Positions 1 through 8,267 of a DNA stretch of 64,000 nucleotides are shown here, piece after piece. The position numbers were made by a program, and so were the translations under genes. The DNA lies in the NCBI RefSeq assembly GCF_019977315.1, contig NZ_AP024652.1, forward strand, positions 1,612,001-1,676,000. Direction: 5' to 3'. The stretch's first letter is position 1; every line of letters begins with the position of its first letter. Source of the stretch: Arthrobacter sp. StoSoilB22. GTDB taxonomy: Bacteria; Actinomycetota; Actinomycetes; Actinomycetales; Micrococcaceae. Below the pieces are notes generated by a model. It was not told where the DNA came from. It searched no databases and saw only the letters and a program-made list of their open reading frames with translations.

Positions 1-107
1 AAGTCCGCACCGACTTCGAGTGTGGTATCGGTCTTGGCTCCTTCAATGACATCACTGAAGGCGACATCATCGAGACCTTCGAAATGCGCGAAAAGCCGCG
101 TAACTAG
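1..107 (+). CDS. infB: Translation initiation factor IF-2, C-terminal end (partial)
   Basis: Only the last 34 codons are present, read from base 3 to the TAG at 105-107; the gene begins left of the window. The peptide ([15 protein letters not shown], then [13 protein letters not shown]) is the usual end of domain IV of IF-2, the GTPase that brings initiator tRNA to the 30S subunit. rbfA follows 77 bases later, the common infB-rbfA order. Confidence 0.93.
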   Translation, partial: VRTDFECGIGLGSFNDITEGDIIETFEMREKPRN

Positions 108-119
108 GTTCCGTATGGG

Positions 120-158
120 ACGGGTCCGTCGGGTAACCCCGGCGGACCCGTTCCGTTC
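120..158 (+). terminator. Hairpin between infB and rbfA
   Basis: Arms at 120-133 (ACGGGTCCGTCGGG) and 138-151 pair almost completely around a four-base loop, and a T-rich but broken stretch follows. The stem is strong enough for an intrinsic terminator or attenuator. The tail is not a clean U-run, so it may only reduce read-through into rbfA or protect the infB 3' end. Confidence 0.55.
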
Positions 159-184
159 CCGTTTCTACTTTCCAGGAGGAAGTC

Positions 185-688
185 ATGGCTGATCCCGCAC
201 GCGCCGCCAAGCTGGCACAGCGGATAAAGGTGGTTGTTGCTGAGGCCCTCGGACGCCGGGTCAAGGATCCGCGCGTCGAGTCCATCACGGTCACTGACGC
301 CCGCGTCACCAATGACCTTCAGCACGCCACCATCTACTACACCGTCTTTGGTGACGATGTAGCCCAGGCAGACGCCGCCAGGGCATTGGAGAAGGCCAAG
401 GGTGTGCTGCGGCAGGAAGTGGGCCGCAACATCACTGTTCGCCTCACTCCCACCCTCGAGTTCGTGGCTGATCAGATCCCGGTCAATGCCTCCAACCTTG
501 AGGAGCTGCTCCGTGAAGCCAAGCGTCGCGACGCTGAGGTGGCCGCTCTGGCCGCCAGTGCCAAGCACGCAGGCGAAGCAGACCCCTACAAGGGCGATGC
601 TCCGGAGGACATCGACGAGGACGACTTCGACGAAGAGGACACTGACCTCTCCGGCGACAACGAGCTCGACGAAGACTCCAACCGCTAG
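185..688 (+). CDS. rbfA: Ribosome-binding factor A
   Basis: A 167-residue RbfA that helps mature the 30S subunit at the 5' end of 16S rRNA. The KH-like core spans roughly residues 5-115 (VKDPRVESITVTDARVTNDL is typical). The last 35 or so residues form a very acidic tail (DEDDFDEEDTDLSGDNELDE), common in actinobacterial RbfA and probably disordered. The start is fixed by an AGGAGG-type ribosome binding site at about 174-180. It lies downstream of infB, as in most bacteria, and is followed by a long palindrome. Confidence 0.95.
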   Translation: MADPARAAKLAQRIKVVVAEALGRRVKDPRVESITVTDARVTNDLQHATIYYTVFGDDVAQADAARALEKAKGVLRQEVGRNITVRLTPTLEFVADQIPVNASNLEELLREAKRRDAEVAALAASAKHAGEADPYKGDAPEDIDEDDFDEEDTDLSGDNELDEDSNR

Positions 689-697
689 ACCACTCTT

Positions 698-762
698 CGA
701 GTTTTTGTACAGCTAATGCCCTTAAGAAGCCTTCTTAGGGGCATTTGCTGTACAAAAACTCG
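698..762. terminator. Long near-perfect inverted repeat, probable bidirectional terminator
   Basis: Two 32-base arms (698-729 and 731-762) match with one mismatch and one G-T pair, leaving only one base between them. The arms contain TTTTT on the left and AAAAA on the right, so either strand gives a hairpin containing a U-run. It sits between rbfA and the -10 box of the deaminase gene. It is far longer than the other terminators here. Confidence 0.7.
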
Positions 763-775
763 TTAGGATCAGTGC

Positions 776-1258
776 ATGTCGGCGCACAGTCCCCAGCAAC
801 GTGATGAATACCTGAACCTGGCCATCCAGCTGGCCGTGCGTAACGTTTCCGACGGCGGCGGCCCTTTCGGTGCCGTTGTGGTCACCCCGGACGGAACTGT
901 CCATGAGGGAGTGAACCGGGTAACGCTGGACCACGATCCCACGGCACATGCCGAAGTGGTGGCCATACGGCGCGCCGCAGCAGCAACCAAGAGCTTCGAC
1001 CTGAAGGGTTCCGTTCTCTACACAAGCTGCGAGCCATGCCCGCTCTGCTTGTCCGCCACGCTCTGGGCCAGGATCGGGCGTGTGTATTTCGCGGCCGATC
1101 GGCACGGTGCGGCCAGGGCCGGCTTCGACGACGCCGTGTTCTATGAGTACTTTGCCGGCACCCGGCCGGAGCTACTGCCGGTGGAGCATGCCGCGTTGGC
1201 CGCCTCAGATGAACCCTTCGAGGCGTGGCGAAACCATACCCACCGGACGGCGTACTAA
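776..1258 (+). CDS. guaD: Guanine deaminase-like nucleoside deaminase
   Basis: A 160-residue cytosolic zinc deaminase of the CMP/dCMP deaminase fold, likely converting guanine to xanthine. Zinc and catalytic residues are H58 and E60 in TAHAEV and C88/C91 in PCPLC. The C-terminal WRNHTHRTAY resembles the Bacillus GuaD end, where the last Tyr shapes the active site; this favours guanine deaminase over tRNA adenosine deaminase. The ATG lies six bases after TAGGAT (764-769) with no Shine-Dalgarno site, which suggests a leaderless mRNA. It is followed convergently by the aminotransferase. Confidence 0.8.
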   Translation: MSAHSPQQRDEYLNLAIQLAVRNVSDGGGPFGAVVVTPDGTVHEGVNRVTLDHDPTAHAEVVAIRRAAAATKSFDLKGSVLYTSCEPCPLCLSATLWARIGRVYFAADRHGAARAGFDDAVFYEYFAGTRPELLPVEHAALAASDEPFEAWRNHTHRTAY

Positions 1259-1271
1259 AGACCCGCGAAAG

Positions 1272-2426
1272 CTAGGGCTTGGCTGGGAGGCGGTTGACGC
1301 CGTCGAGCAGGCCTTGTTGGCCACCGCAGAGGGCGATCCTGATCCATCCCTCGCCAATCGACCCAAACGCAGTGCCCGGCGCGAACGACACGCCCGATTC
1401 CGCAAGGAATTTACGCACCCAGGTCCGGACGTCCCCGCCACTCACATGGGAAACATCAGCCCAAAGATAGAAGGCCCCCTGGGCGCCAAGGAACGGAATT
1501 CCCTTCTCCGCCAGCACCGCCGACGCCGCATCCCGGTTGCTCCGGTAATGGTCGCGAGCCTGCGAAACGTAGTCCTGCGGCCCCGTCAGCGCGGCCAAAG
1601 CTGCGTACTGCGAAGGAGACGCGACGCAGGACACGATTGATTCCATCACGTTGTTCATTTTTTGCTCCAAACCCGGAGGACAGATCAGCGCCCCGATCCG
1701 GAGGCCAGTCAGTCCGTAGGTCTTGGACAAGGTCAGGGACGTGAAGACCCGGGCTTCGCCGGGGACATCGCTGTCGAACCGTGCGGGACTGATATGGGGG
1801 ACATCGAACGTGAAGGCTTCATAGCACTCGTCCGAGATGATCCAGAGGTCGTGCCGGACTGCCAGTTCCACCAGCTCGCGCGTGGCTTTCTCACTGATCA
1901 CGGCGCCCAGGGGATTGGACGGGGAGTTCAGCACCATCACGCGGGTCCGTGGCGTGATCAGGGCCTCGATGTCCTCAATGTGCGGCTGGAAGTCGTTCTG
2001 TGGATACAACGGATACTGCACAGGCACGGCGTGCAGCAGCCGGCTGGTCATGGCGAAGGTGGGGTAGCCGGGGTTGGGAATCAGGATCTCGTCACCGGGG
2101 GAGAGGAGAAGGCTCATGGCAAAGTGCAGTCCCTGCTGGGCGCCGTCCACCACATAGACCCGCTCCGCACCAATAGTGACCTCTTGTTGCTCCCGGAAGC
2201 GAGCGGCGAAGGCCTCGCGGAGGGCAGGGATCCCGGCGTTGGGTGTGTAGTTGGTCTCATCCCGGTCCAGGCAGGCAATGCCGGCGTCCAGGACGTGGCG
2301 GGGGAGGGCAAAGCCCGGCTCGCCGATGCTGAGGACGATAGCTCCGGGAGTGGACCAGGCAGCTTCGGTGATCTCACGGATCTGGTTCACGGGGACGTCG
2401 CGGACGTGTGCGGCAAGCTCAGGCAT
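1272..2426 (-). CDS. Class I/II pyridoxal-phosphate aminotransferase
   Basis: A fold-type I aminotransferase of about 384 residues. It has the substrate-side start SIGEPGFALP, the YTPNAGIPALREA segment, NSPSNPLGAV, and the PLP lysine in SLTLSKTYGLTGLRIG. The substrate cannot be told from sequence; an aspartate/alanine-type transaminase is likely. I chose the ATG at 2426 because it sits seven bases after TAGGAT (minus strand, 2439-2434); another in-frame ATG at 2435 overlaps that box. It is transcribed divergently from truB across about 35 bases. Confidence 0.85.
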   Translation of the reverse strand: MPELAAHVRDVPVNQIREITEAAWSTPGAIVLSIGEPGFALPRHVLDAGIACLDRDETNYTPNAGIPALREAFAARFREQQEVTIGAERVYVVDGAQQGLHFAMSLLLSPGDEILIPNPGYPTFAMTSRLLHAVPVQYPLYPQNDFQPHIEDIEALITPRTRVMVLNSPSNPLGAVISEKATRELVELAVRHDLWIISDECYEAFTFDVPHISPARFDSDVPGEARVFTSLTLSKTYGLTGLRIGALICPPGLEQKMNNVMESIVSCVASPSQYAALAALTGPQDYVSQARDHYRSNRDAASAVLAEKGIPFLGAQGAFYLWADVSHVSGGDVRTWVRKFLAESGVSFAPGTAFGSIGEGWIRIALCGGQQGLLDGVNRLPAKP

Positions 2427-2433
2427 GGGAGCC

Positions 2434-2453
2434 ATCCTAGCCACCCATATACT
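2434..2453. promoter_or_regulatory. Back-to-back -10 boxes for the aminotransferase and truB
   Basis: On the minus strand TAGGAT (2439-2434) precedes ATG 2426 by seven bases. On the plus strand TATACT (2448-2453) precedes GTG 2461 by seven bases. Neither start has a convincing Shine-Dalgarno site, so both mRNAs may be leaderless. The promoters are close enough to interfere with each other. Confidence 0.55.
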
Positions 2454-2460
2454 GGTAAGC

Positions 2461-3378
2461 GTGCTTTCTGGACTGGTAATCGTTGACAAACCGCAGGGAT
2501 GGACCAGCCATGATGTGGTTGGCCGGATGCGGCGGCTGGCCGGCACCCGAAAAGTGGGGCATGCTGGCACGCTCGATCCCATGGCAACCGGTGTGCTGGT
2601 GCTGGGCATTAACAAAGCGACGCGTCTCCTGACCTACATCGTGGGCACCTCCAAGACGTATACGGCCACCATCCGGCTGGGCGAAACCACCATCACTGAC
2701 GACGCCGAGGGCGAGGTCACGGAGGCCCGCAGCGCAGCGGCCATTACCGACGACGCCATAGCTGCCGGCGTTGCTGCCCTCACTGGGCCCATCCAACAGG
2801 TTCCGAGCAGCGTGAGTGCCATCAAAGTCAACGGCGAACGCTCCTATGCCCGCGTCCGCTCGGGTGAAGAGGTTAAGCTCGCGGCCCGCCCGGTCACCAT
2901 CCACCGCTTTGATGTCCACTCCATCACCAGGATCGACGGCGGCAGGGTAGTCGACGTCGAGGTCACCGTGGAGTGCTCCTCCGGCACGTACATCAGGGCG
3001 TTGGCCCGGGACCTCGGCGGTGCCTTGGGCGTCGGGGGACACCTCACAGCCTTGCGGAGGACCCAGGTTGGCCCATACTCCCTGGACCAGGCCCGCACGT
3101 TGGAGCAGCTGGCAGAAGAGCTTGAGGTTCTGGAGATGTCCTTGGCGGCACGTGCACTCATGCCTAACCGGGAGCTCAGCGAGGACGAAACCACCGAAAT
3201 CTCCTTCGGCCGCCGCATCGCTGCCGGTCCGGGAGCAGGAACGCCCGACGCCGCCACGGCCGAAAAGCCGGCCGCAGCCTTCGCGCCGTCGGGAGAGCTG
3301 GTGGCGTTGCTTGCAGATACAGGCAACTTCGCGAAACCCGTGCTGGTCTTTGCGCCGGGAACCGGGCAGGCAAAGTAA
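2461..3378 (+). CDS. truB: tRNA pseudouridine-55 synthase
   Basis: A 305-residue TruB that isomerises U55 in the T-loop of tRNA. The start region GLVIVDKPQGWTSHDVVGR and the catalytic Asp in HAGTLDPMATGVL are diagnostic; the C-terminal 60 or so residues resemble the actinobacterial TruB/PUA-like tail. The GTG start at 2461 gives the family length and lies seven bases after TATACT; the open frame extends upstream, but that extension has no family likeness. A small membrane-protein gene starts three bases after its stop. Confidence 0.95.
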   Translation: MLSGLVIVDKPQGWTSHDVVGRMRRLAGTRKVGHAGTLDPMATGVLVLGINKATRLLTYIVGTSKTYTATIRLGETTITDDAEGEVTEARSAAAITDDAIAAGVAALTGPIQQVPSSVSAIKVNGERSYARVRSGEEVKLAARPVTIHRFDVHSITRIDGGRVVDVEVTVECSSGTYIRALARDLGGALGVGGHLTALRRTQVGPYSLDQARTLEQLAEELEVLEMSLAARALMPNRELSEDETTEISFGRRIAAGPGAGTPDAATAEKPAAAFAPSGELVALLADTGNFAKPVLVFAPGTGQAK

Positions 3379-3380
3379 CC

Positions 3381-3734
3381 ATGGACGGATACTTTTACGC
3401 CATCCTGATCGTCGGATTGGTGTCCACGGTCATGTGCATCGTGGCTGGTTTGATGAAGAAGGCCCCGAACGACCCCACCATCTTCTCCGTACTCGCCGTT
3501 GAGCTGGTTCTGGTGGTGTATCTGGTGGGCTCGATCGTCCGGGTGGCCATGGGCGAACAGATGGCCGGTGAAGCCTGGGAGTTCTGGGGCTACCTCATTG
3601 TTGCCATGATGATTCCCTTGGGAGCCGTCTATTGGGCCATCCTTGAACGAACCCGCTGGAGCAACTTTGTCCTGGCAGCAGTGGGCGTTACTGCCCTGGT
3701 GATGGCCGCCCGCATGAATCAGATCTGGTACTGA
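3381..3734 (+). CDS. Small conserved integral membrane protein
   Basis: 117 residues with about four hydrophobic segments (near 5-24, 35-55, 68-88 and 93-112), joined by a short positively charged loop (MKKAPNDPT). No catalytic motif is visible and I do not recognise a named family. It starts two bases after the truB stop and is followed by another small membrane protein, so truB-3381-3755-ribF probably form one transcript. Confidence 0.75.
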   Translation: MDGYFYAILIVGLVSTVMCIVAGLMKKAPNDPTIFSVLAVELVLVVYLVGSIVRVAMGEQMAGEAWEFWGYLIVAMMIPLGAVYWAILERTRWSNFVLAAVGVTALVMAARMNQIWY

Positions 3735-3754
3735 CCTTGAAGAAAGAACACAAC

Positions 3755-4189
3755 GTGACTGGAACCGAGACCAACCCGGCCAACCGGCAGCCGCAGCGGA
3801 AGGACACCCGGAACACCGGCCCTGGACGCCTGCTGATCGCGGTCTACGCAATATTTGCGTTGTCGGCCACAGCTCGTGCCGGTTACCAGATCGCCACCAA
3901 GTTCGCCGAAGCTCCCTTGGCGCATATCTTGTCGGCGTTCGCCGCCGTCGTCTACATTGTGGCGACTGTCTCGCTTGCCAAGCCGGGCCGCACTTGGTTC
4001 AAGGTTTCCCTGGCTGCTGTGCTCACTGAGCTTGTGGGTGTGCTGGTGGTAGGAGCGATCAGCCTCTTTGATCCAATTGCTTTCCCGCATGACACCGTGT
4101 GGTCCCTGTTCGGACGTGGATACGGCTTTGTTCCGCTGGTCCTGCCGATCCTGGGCCTTTTGTGGCTCAACAAACGCCGACCGTCCTGA
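3755..4189 (+). CDS. Small membrane protein, unknown function
   Basis: About 144 residues: a polar N-terminus (TETNPANRQPQRKDTRNTGPG) followed by four hydrophobic segments, ending in a basic RR-containing tail. I chose the GTG at 3755, preceded by purine-rich GAAGAAAG; a TTG at 3737 in the same frame would add six residues. Function is unknown. It sits between truB and ribF on the same strand, so co-transcription is likely. Confidence 0.7.
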   Translation: MTGTETNPANRQPQRKDTRNTGPGRLLIAVYAIFALSATARAGYQIATKFAEAPLAHILSAFAAVVYIVATVSLAKPGRTWFKVSLAAVLTELVGVLVVGAISLFDPIAFPHDTVWSLFGRGYGFVPLVLPILGLLWLNKRRPS

Positions 4190-4277
4190 GTCAAACACCC
4201 TAGCGGGTAACCTTAGATTGTTCCGGCGCCGGGAGGTTGCCGGGCGGAACGAACATCTGCAGTAAAAGGCGAGGTTG

Positions 4278-5300
4278 ATGGTCCACATCTGGAACGATCC
4301 CACTGAAGTCCCCAAGGACTTCGGACCTACTGTCGTTACCATCGGGAACTTTGACGGCGTCCATCGGGGTCATCAGCATGTTCTGTCGCAAGTGACCGAC
4401 ACAGCCAAGCGGCACAACATCCCCTCGGTTGCCGTGACCTTCGATCCCCATCCCGCTCAGGTCCACAGGCCGGATTCTGCTCCTGAGCTGATCATGGGGC
4501 TCCGGGACAAACTGGACGCCCTGGGCGACACCGGGGTGGACGCTGTGTTGGTGATGAAGTACACCCTCGACCTCGCCGCCATGACGCCGCTGGAGTTTGT
4601 CCGTGAAATCCTGGTTGAGGGACTTCACGCCGCGCACGTCGTTGTTGGTCACGACCTCCGCTTCGGCGCCGGCAATTCCGGCGACGTTCTCACTATGCAG
4701 GAACTGGGCGATCAGCTCGGTTTTGGTGTGCAGGTTGTCCATGAATACGGCGCCGGAGGCTTCCCGGTCCATGACGACGGCGATGCCGACCGCCGCTGTT
4801 CCTCCACCTGGGTGAGGGAGGCCTTGAGCGAAGGCGATGTAGTTACAGCTGCCGCGGTGTTGGGCCGCCCCCACCGCATGCGCGGTGAAGTGGTGCACGG
4901 AGCGGCCCGGGGACGGGATCTCGGCTTTCCGACGGCAAACCTTTCCCATGATTCCACCGGATACGTACCAGCTGACGGCATTTACGCGGGGTGGCTGATC
5001 GACCAAGCCGGCACGCGCTGGCCCGCCGCAATCTCCGTTGGTTCGAACCCCACCTTCGACGGCGTCAGCCGGCAGGTGGAAGCGCACGTGATCGACCGCC
5101 CCGAAGAGAACGTGGAAGACTTCGACCTCTACGGGCAGAATGTTGCCGTCGAATTTACGCAGCGCCTGCGCGGCATGGTGGCCTACCGTGGGCCGGAGGC
5201 TTTGGTCGAACAAATGTGCCTCGACGTAGCCCAGGCGCACGACCTGTTGACCCGGCGCCAGGGGCATTTCGACAACACTGCTGACGTGCCGGTAAACTGA
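4278..5300 (+). CDS. ribF: Bifunctional riboflavin kinase / FAD synthetase
   Basis: 340 residues that make FMN and then FAD. The N-terminal nucleotidyltransferase domain shows TIGNFDGVHRGHQHVL (the GxFDGxHxGH motif). The C-terminal kinase domain, from about residue 190, shows RGRDLGFPTANL and GYVPADGIYAGW. The ATG at 4278 follows AAAAGGCGAGG; the adjacent TTG at 4275 would add one residue. The rpsO leader follows 120 bases later. Confidence 0.95.
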   Translation: MVHIWNDPTEVPKDFGPTVVTIGNFDGVHRGHQHVLSQVTDTAKRHNIPSVAVTFDPHPAQVHRPDSAPELIMGLRDKLDALGDTGVDAVLVMKYTLDLAAMTPLEFVREILVEGLHAAHVVVGHDLRFGAGNSGDVLTMQELGDQLGFGVQVVHEYGAGGFPVHDDGDADRRCSSTWVREALSEGDVVTAAAVLGRPHRMRGEVVHGAARGRDLGFPTANLSHDSTGYVPADGIYAGWLIDQAGTRWPAAISVGSNPTFDGVSRQVEAHVIDRPEENVEDFDLYGQNVAVEFTQRLRGMVAYRGPEALVEQMCLDVAQAHDLLTRRQGHFDNTADVPVN

Positions 5301-5420
5301 TCAGTGGATCCGGCTGCAGTCCGTGGCGGCTGGACCTGTTTTTGTGTGCGGCAACGTACCAGGGACAACCCGTCAGCGAGGCGCTGTTGCGGGAGGCACG
5401 GCACAACTCTAGGAGTTCAC

Positions 5421-5690
5421 GTGGCACTTGACGCCGCTGTAAAGCAGTCCATCATCAAGGAATACGCAACCACTGAAGGCGACACCGGTTCACCCGAGGT
5501 CCAGGTTGCAGTCCTGACTCAGCGGATCAAAGATCTGACTGAGCACATGAAGGAGCACAAGCACGACTTCCACACCCAGCGCGGTCTGCTGGCCATGGTT
5601 GGTCGTCGCAAGCGCATGCTTACCTACCTGAAGAACACTGACATCGCCCGCTACCGTGCGCTCATCGAGCGTCTCGGCCTGCGCCGCTAG
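5421..5690 (+). CDS. rpsO: 30S ribosomal protein S15
   Basis: 89 residues matching S15 from end to end, with the 16S/23S bridge motif [25 protein letters not shown]. The GTG start at 5421 follows TAGGAG at 5410-5415. The open frame extends 117 bases upstream, but that part is leader. The order rpsO-terminator-pnp is the classical one; the 120-base leader may carry S15 autoregulation, but I cannot identify the structure. Confidence 0.96.
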   Translation: MALDAAVKQSIIKEYATTEGDTGSPEVQVAVLTQRIKDLTEHMKEHKHDFHTQRGLLAMVGRRKRMLTYLKNTDIARYRALIERLGLRR

Positions 5691-5701
5691 TCTGACTTAG
5701 G

Positions 5702-5737
5702 GGCGGCCCGGTCCCCAGCGGAACGGGCCGCCTTTTT
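5702..5737 (+). terminator. Intrinsic terminator after rpsO
   Basis: GGCGGCCCG (5702-5710) pairs perfectly with 5724-5732 around a 13-base loop and is followed directly by TTTTT. This is a textbook rho-independent terminator between rpsO and pnp. Confidence 0.92.
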
Positions 5738-5933
5738 CACCAACAACTAAAAACAGGAATCAACCGCATCGCGCATTCGCGGTCCTCGGTAGTGATTCCC
5801 GGGAACATCATCTGTGACGATGCCAACGCCCGTGGATCTCGATCGATGACCGGGTGTAGTACAGGCCAGGAAAAAAGAAGAGGCCTGGGTTGATGCGGCG
5901 GACTTCCGCTAACAGAAACGGAGGTGACTCTCT
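5738..5933 (+). other. pnp upstream region
   Basis: 196 bases without a gene. They must hold the pnp promoter if the rpsO terminator is efficient. The strong ribosome binding site GGAGGTG at about 5921-5927 decides the pnp start. I see only a short hairpin (TCCG at about 5907, CGGA at about 5920) just before the ribosome binding site. I do not see the long stem used for PNPase/RNase III autoregulation in E. coli. Confidence 0.4.
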
Positions 5934-8186
5934 ATGGAGGGTCCCGAAATCCAGTTCTCCGAAGCCATTATCGACAACGGCCGTTTTGGCAAGCGCGTCA
6001 TTCGCTTCGAAACCGGCCGCCTTGCCAAGCAGGCAGCTGGCGCCTCGATGGTCTACATCGACGAAGACACCGCACTGCTCTCGGCAACCACGGCAGGCAA
6101 GCAGCCGCGCGAAGGTTTCGACTTCTTCCCGCTGACGGTTGACGTCGAGGAGCGCATGTATGCTGCCGGCCGTATCCCGGGCTCGTTCTTCCGCCGCGAA
6201 GGACGCCCGTCCACCGAAGCCATCCTGGCTTGCCGCCTCATGGACCGCCCGCTGCGCCCCGCCTTCGTGAAGGGCCTGCGCAACGAGGTCCAGATCGTGG
6301 TGACCGTTCTGGCCATCAACCCCGATGAGCTCTACGACGTCGTCGCCATCAACGCGTCCTCGATGTCCACGCAGCTTTCCGGCCTCCCGTTCTCCGGCCC
6401 GATCGGTGGCGTCCGCGTCGCCCTCATCGCCGACGAACAGGGTTCGCAGTGGGTCGCTTTCCCCAAGCACTCCCAGCTCGAGAACGCCGTGTTCAACATG
6501 GTTGTTGCCGGCCGCATTGCAGGTGACGACGTCGCCATCATGATGGTTGAAGCCGAAGCCACGGACAACTCCTGGAACCTCATCAAGGAACAGGGCGCAA
6601 CCGCTCCTACCGAAGAGGTTGTTTCCGAGGGCCTCGAGGCTGCCAAGCCGTTCATCAAGGCACTCTGTGAAGCACAGGCTGACCTGGCAGCACGCGCTGC
6701 CAAGCCCACGGTTGAGTTCCCGGTCTTCCTGGATTACCAGGACGACGTCTACGCCGCTGTTGAAGCCGCTGCTGCCGACAAGCTGGCCGCTGTCTTCCAG
6801 ATCGCTGACAAGCAGGACCGCGACAACGCCTCGGACGAGCTCAAGGACGAAGTCCTGGGTGCACTTGCCGGCCAGTTCGAGGGCCGCGAGAAAGAACTGT
6901 CCGCAGCTTTCCGCTCGGTCACCAAGCACGTTGTGCGCCAGCGAATCCTCAAGGACCAGGTCCGCATCGACGGCCGTGGCCTGACGGACATCCGCCAGCT
7001 GACTGCCGAGGTAGAGGTTCTGCCCCGCGTCCACGGTTCGGCAATCTTCGAGCGCGGCGAAACCCAGATCATGGGCGTCACCACGTTGAACATGCTCAAG
7101 ATGGAGCAGCAGATCGACTCGTTGTCGCCGGTAACGCGCAAGCGCTACATGCACAACTACAACTTCCCGCCGTACTCCACCGGTGAAACCGGCCGCGTCG
7201 GTTCCCCGAAGCGCCGCGAAATCGGCCACGGTGCCTTGGCAGAGCGCGCTCTGGTGCCGGTTCTGCCCACCCGTGAAGAGTTCCCCTACGCGATCCGCCA
7301 GGTATCCGAGGCCCTCGGTTCCAACGGTTCGACCTCCATGGGTTCCGTCTGTGCTTCCACACTCTCCATGCTTAACGCAGGTGTGCCGCTGAAGGCAGCT
7401 GTTGCCGGTATCGCCATGGGCCTGGTTTCCGACCAGGTTGACGGCCAGACCCGCTACGCAGCCCTGACTGACATCCTCGGCGCCGAAGACGCTTTCGGTG
7501 ACATGGACTTCAAGGTGGCAGGTACTTCCGAGTTCGTCACAGCTATCCAGCTGGACACCAAGCTCGACGGCATCCCCGCTTCCGTGCTGGCAGCAGCACT
7601 GAAGCAGGCCCGCGAAGCCCGCCTCCATATCCTCGAGGTCATCAACGCAGCGATCGACACCCCGGACGAGCTCTCCGAGTTCGCGCCGCGCGTTATCGCC
7701 GTCAAGATCCCCGTGGACAAGATCGGCGAGGTCATCGGCCCCAAGGGCAAGATGATCAACCAGATCCAGGAAGACACGGGCGCGGACATCTCCATCGAGG
7801 ATGACGGCACTGTCTACATCGGCGCCACCAACGGACCGTCTGCCGACGCAGCACGCTCCGCCATCAACGCCATCGCCAACCCGCAGGTACCGGAAATCGG
7901 TGAGCGCTACCTGGGTACGGTCGTCAAGACCACCACCTTCGGCGCTTTCGTTTCCCTCACCCCGGGCAAGGACGGCCTGCTGCACATCTCCGAGCTCCGC
8001 AAGCTGGCCAATGGCAAGCGCGTGGACAACGTGGATGACGTCGTCTCCGTGGGCCAGAAGGTCCAGGTCGAGATCACCAAGATCGATGACCGCGGAAAGC
8101 TTTCCCTTTCCCCGGTTGTTGCCGAGGAAGAAGGAGCAGCCTCAGAGGACGCTCCGGCCGAGGCCGCTGAAGAGTCCGCAGAGTAG
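5934..8186 (+). CDS. pnp: Polynucleotide phosphorylase
   Basis: 750 residues. This phosphorolytic 3'-5' exoribonuclease also makes tails in bacteria lacking poly(A) polymerase. Domains in order: first RNase PH fold (about 10-150), helical domain, second RNase PH fold (about 340-560; [23 protein letters not shown] holds the phosphate site), KH domain ([19 protein letters not shown], about 595-650) and S1 domain ([20 protein letters not shown], about 655-730), then a short acidic Ala-rich tail. Another RNA-decay enzyme, RNase J, lies 15 kb downstream. Confidence 0.97.
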   Translation: MEGPEIQFSEAIIDNGRFGKRVIRFETGRLAKQAAGASMVYIDEDTALLSATTAGKQPREGFDFFPLTVDVEERMYAAGRIPGSFFRREGRPSTEAILACRLMDRPLRPAFVKGLRNEVQIVVTVLAINPDELYDVVAINASSMSTQLSGLPFSGPIGGVRVALIADEQGSQWVAFPKHSQLENAVFNMVVAGRIAGDDVAIMMVEAEATDNSWNLIKEQGATAPTEEVVSEGLEAAKPFIKALCEAQADLAARAAKPTVEFPVFLDYQDDVYAAVEAAAADKLAAVFQIADKQDRDNASDELKDEVLGALAGQFEGREKELSAAFRSVTKHVVRQRILKDQVRIDGRGLTDIRQLTAEVEVLPRVHGSAIFERGETQIMGVTTLNMLKMEQQIDSLSPVTRKRYMHNYNFPPYSTGETGRVGSPKRREIGHGALAERALVPVLPTREEFPYAIRQVSEALGSNGSTSMGSVCASTLSMLNAGVPLKAAVAGIAMGLVSDQVDGQTRYAALTDILGAEDAFGDMDFKVAGTSEFVTAIQLDTKLDGIPASVLAAALKQAREARLHILEVINAAIDTPDELSEFAPRVIAVKIPVDKIGEVIGPKGKMINQIQEDTGADISIEDDGTVYIGATNGPSADAARSAINAIANPQVPEIGERYLGTVVKTTTFGAFVSLTPGKDGLLHISELRKLANGKRVDNVDDVVSVGQKVQVEITKIDDRGKLSLSPVVAEEEGAASEDAPAEAAEESAE

Positions 8187-8207
8187 TCTGTAAGCAGTAC
8201 ACCCGGC

Positions 8208-8251
8208 AGGGCCGGTGGGCTTGAAAAAGCTCCACCGGCCCTTCCGGCCTT
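8208..8251 (+). terminator. Terminator after pnp
   Basis: AGGGCCGGTGG (8208-8218) pairs with 8232-8242 around a 13-base loop containing AAAAA. The trailing bases are TCCGGCCTTA, only weakly T-rich, so it is strong as a hairpin but less certain as a terminator. It lies 17 bases before the M16 peptidase ATG. Confidence 0.65.
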
Positions 8252-8267
8252 AACCTGAAAGGCCTTA

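Noticed and set aside
2251..2460. Upstream extension of the truB frame
   Set aside because: It overlaps the divergent aminotransferase gene and promoter. The TruB family start is at GTG 2461.
5808..7985. A 725-codon open frame antisense to pnp, and other long antisense frames opposite dapA/rnj, ftsK and the 52 kb MFS gene
   Set aside because: High-GC codon bias opens antisense frames. The products are low-complexity and resemble no family, and the sense genes are unambiguous.
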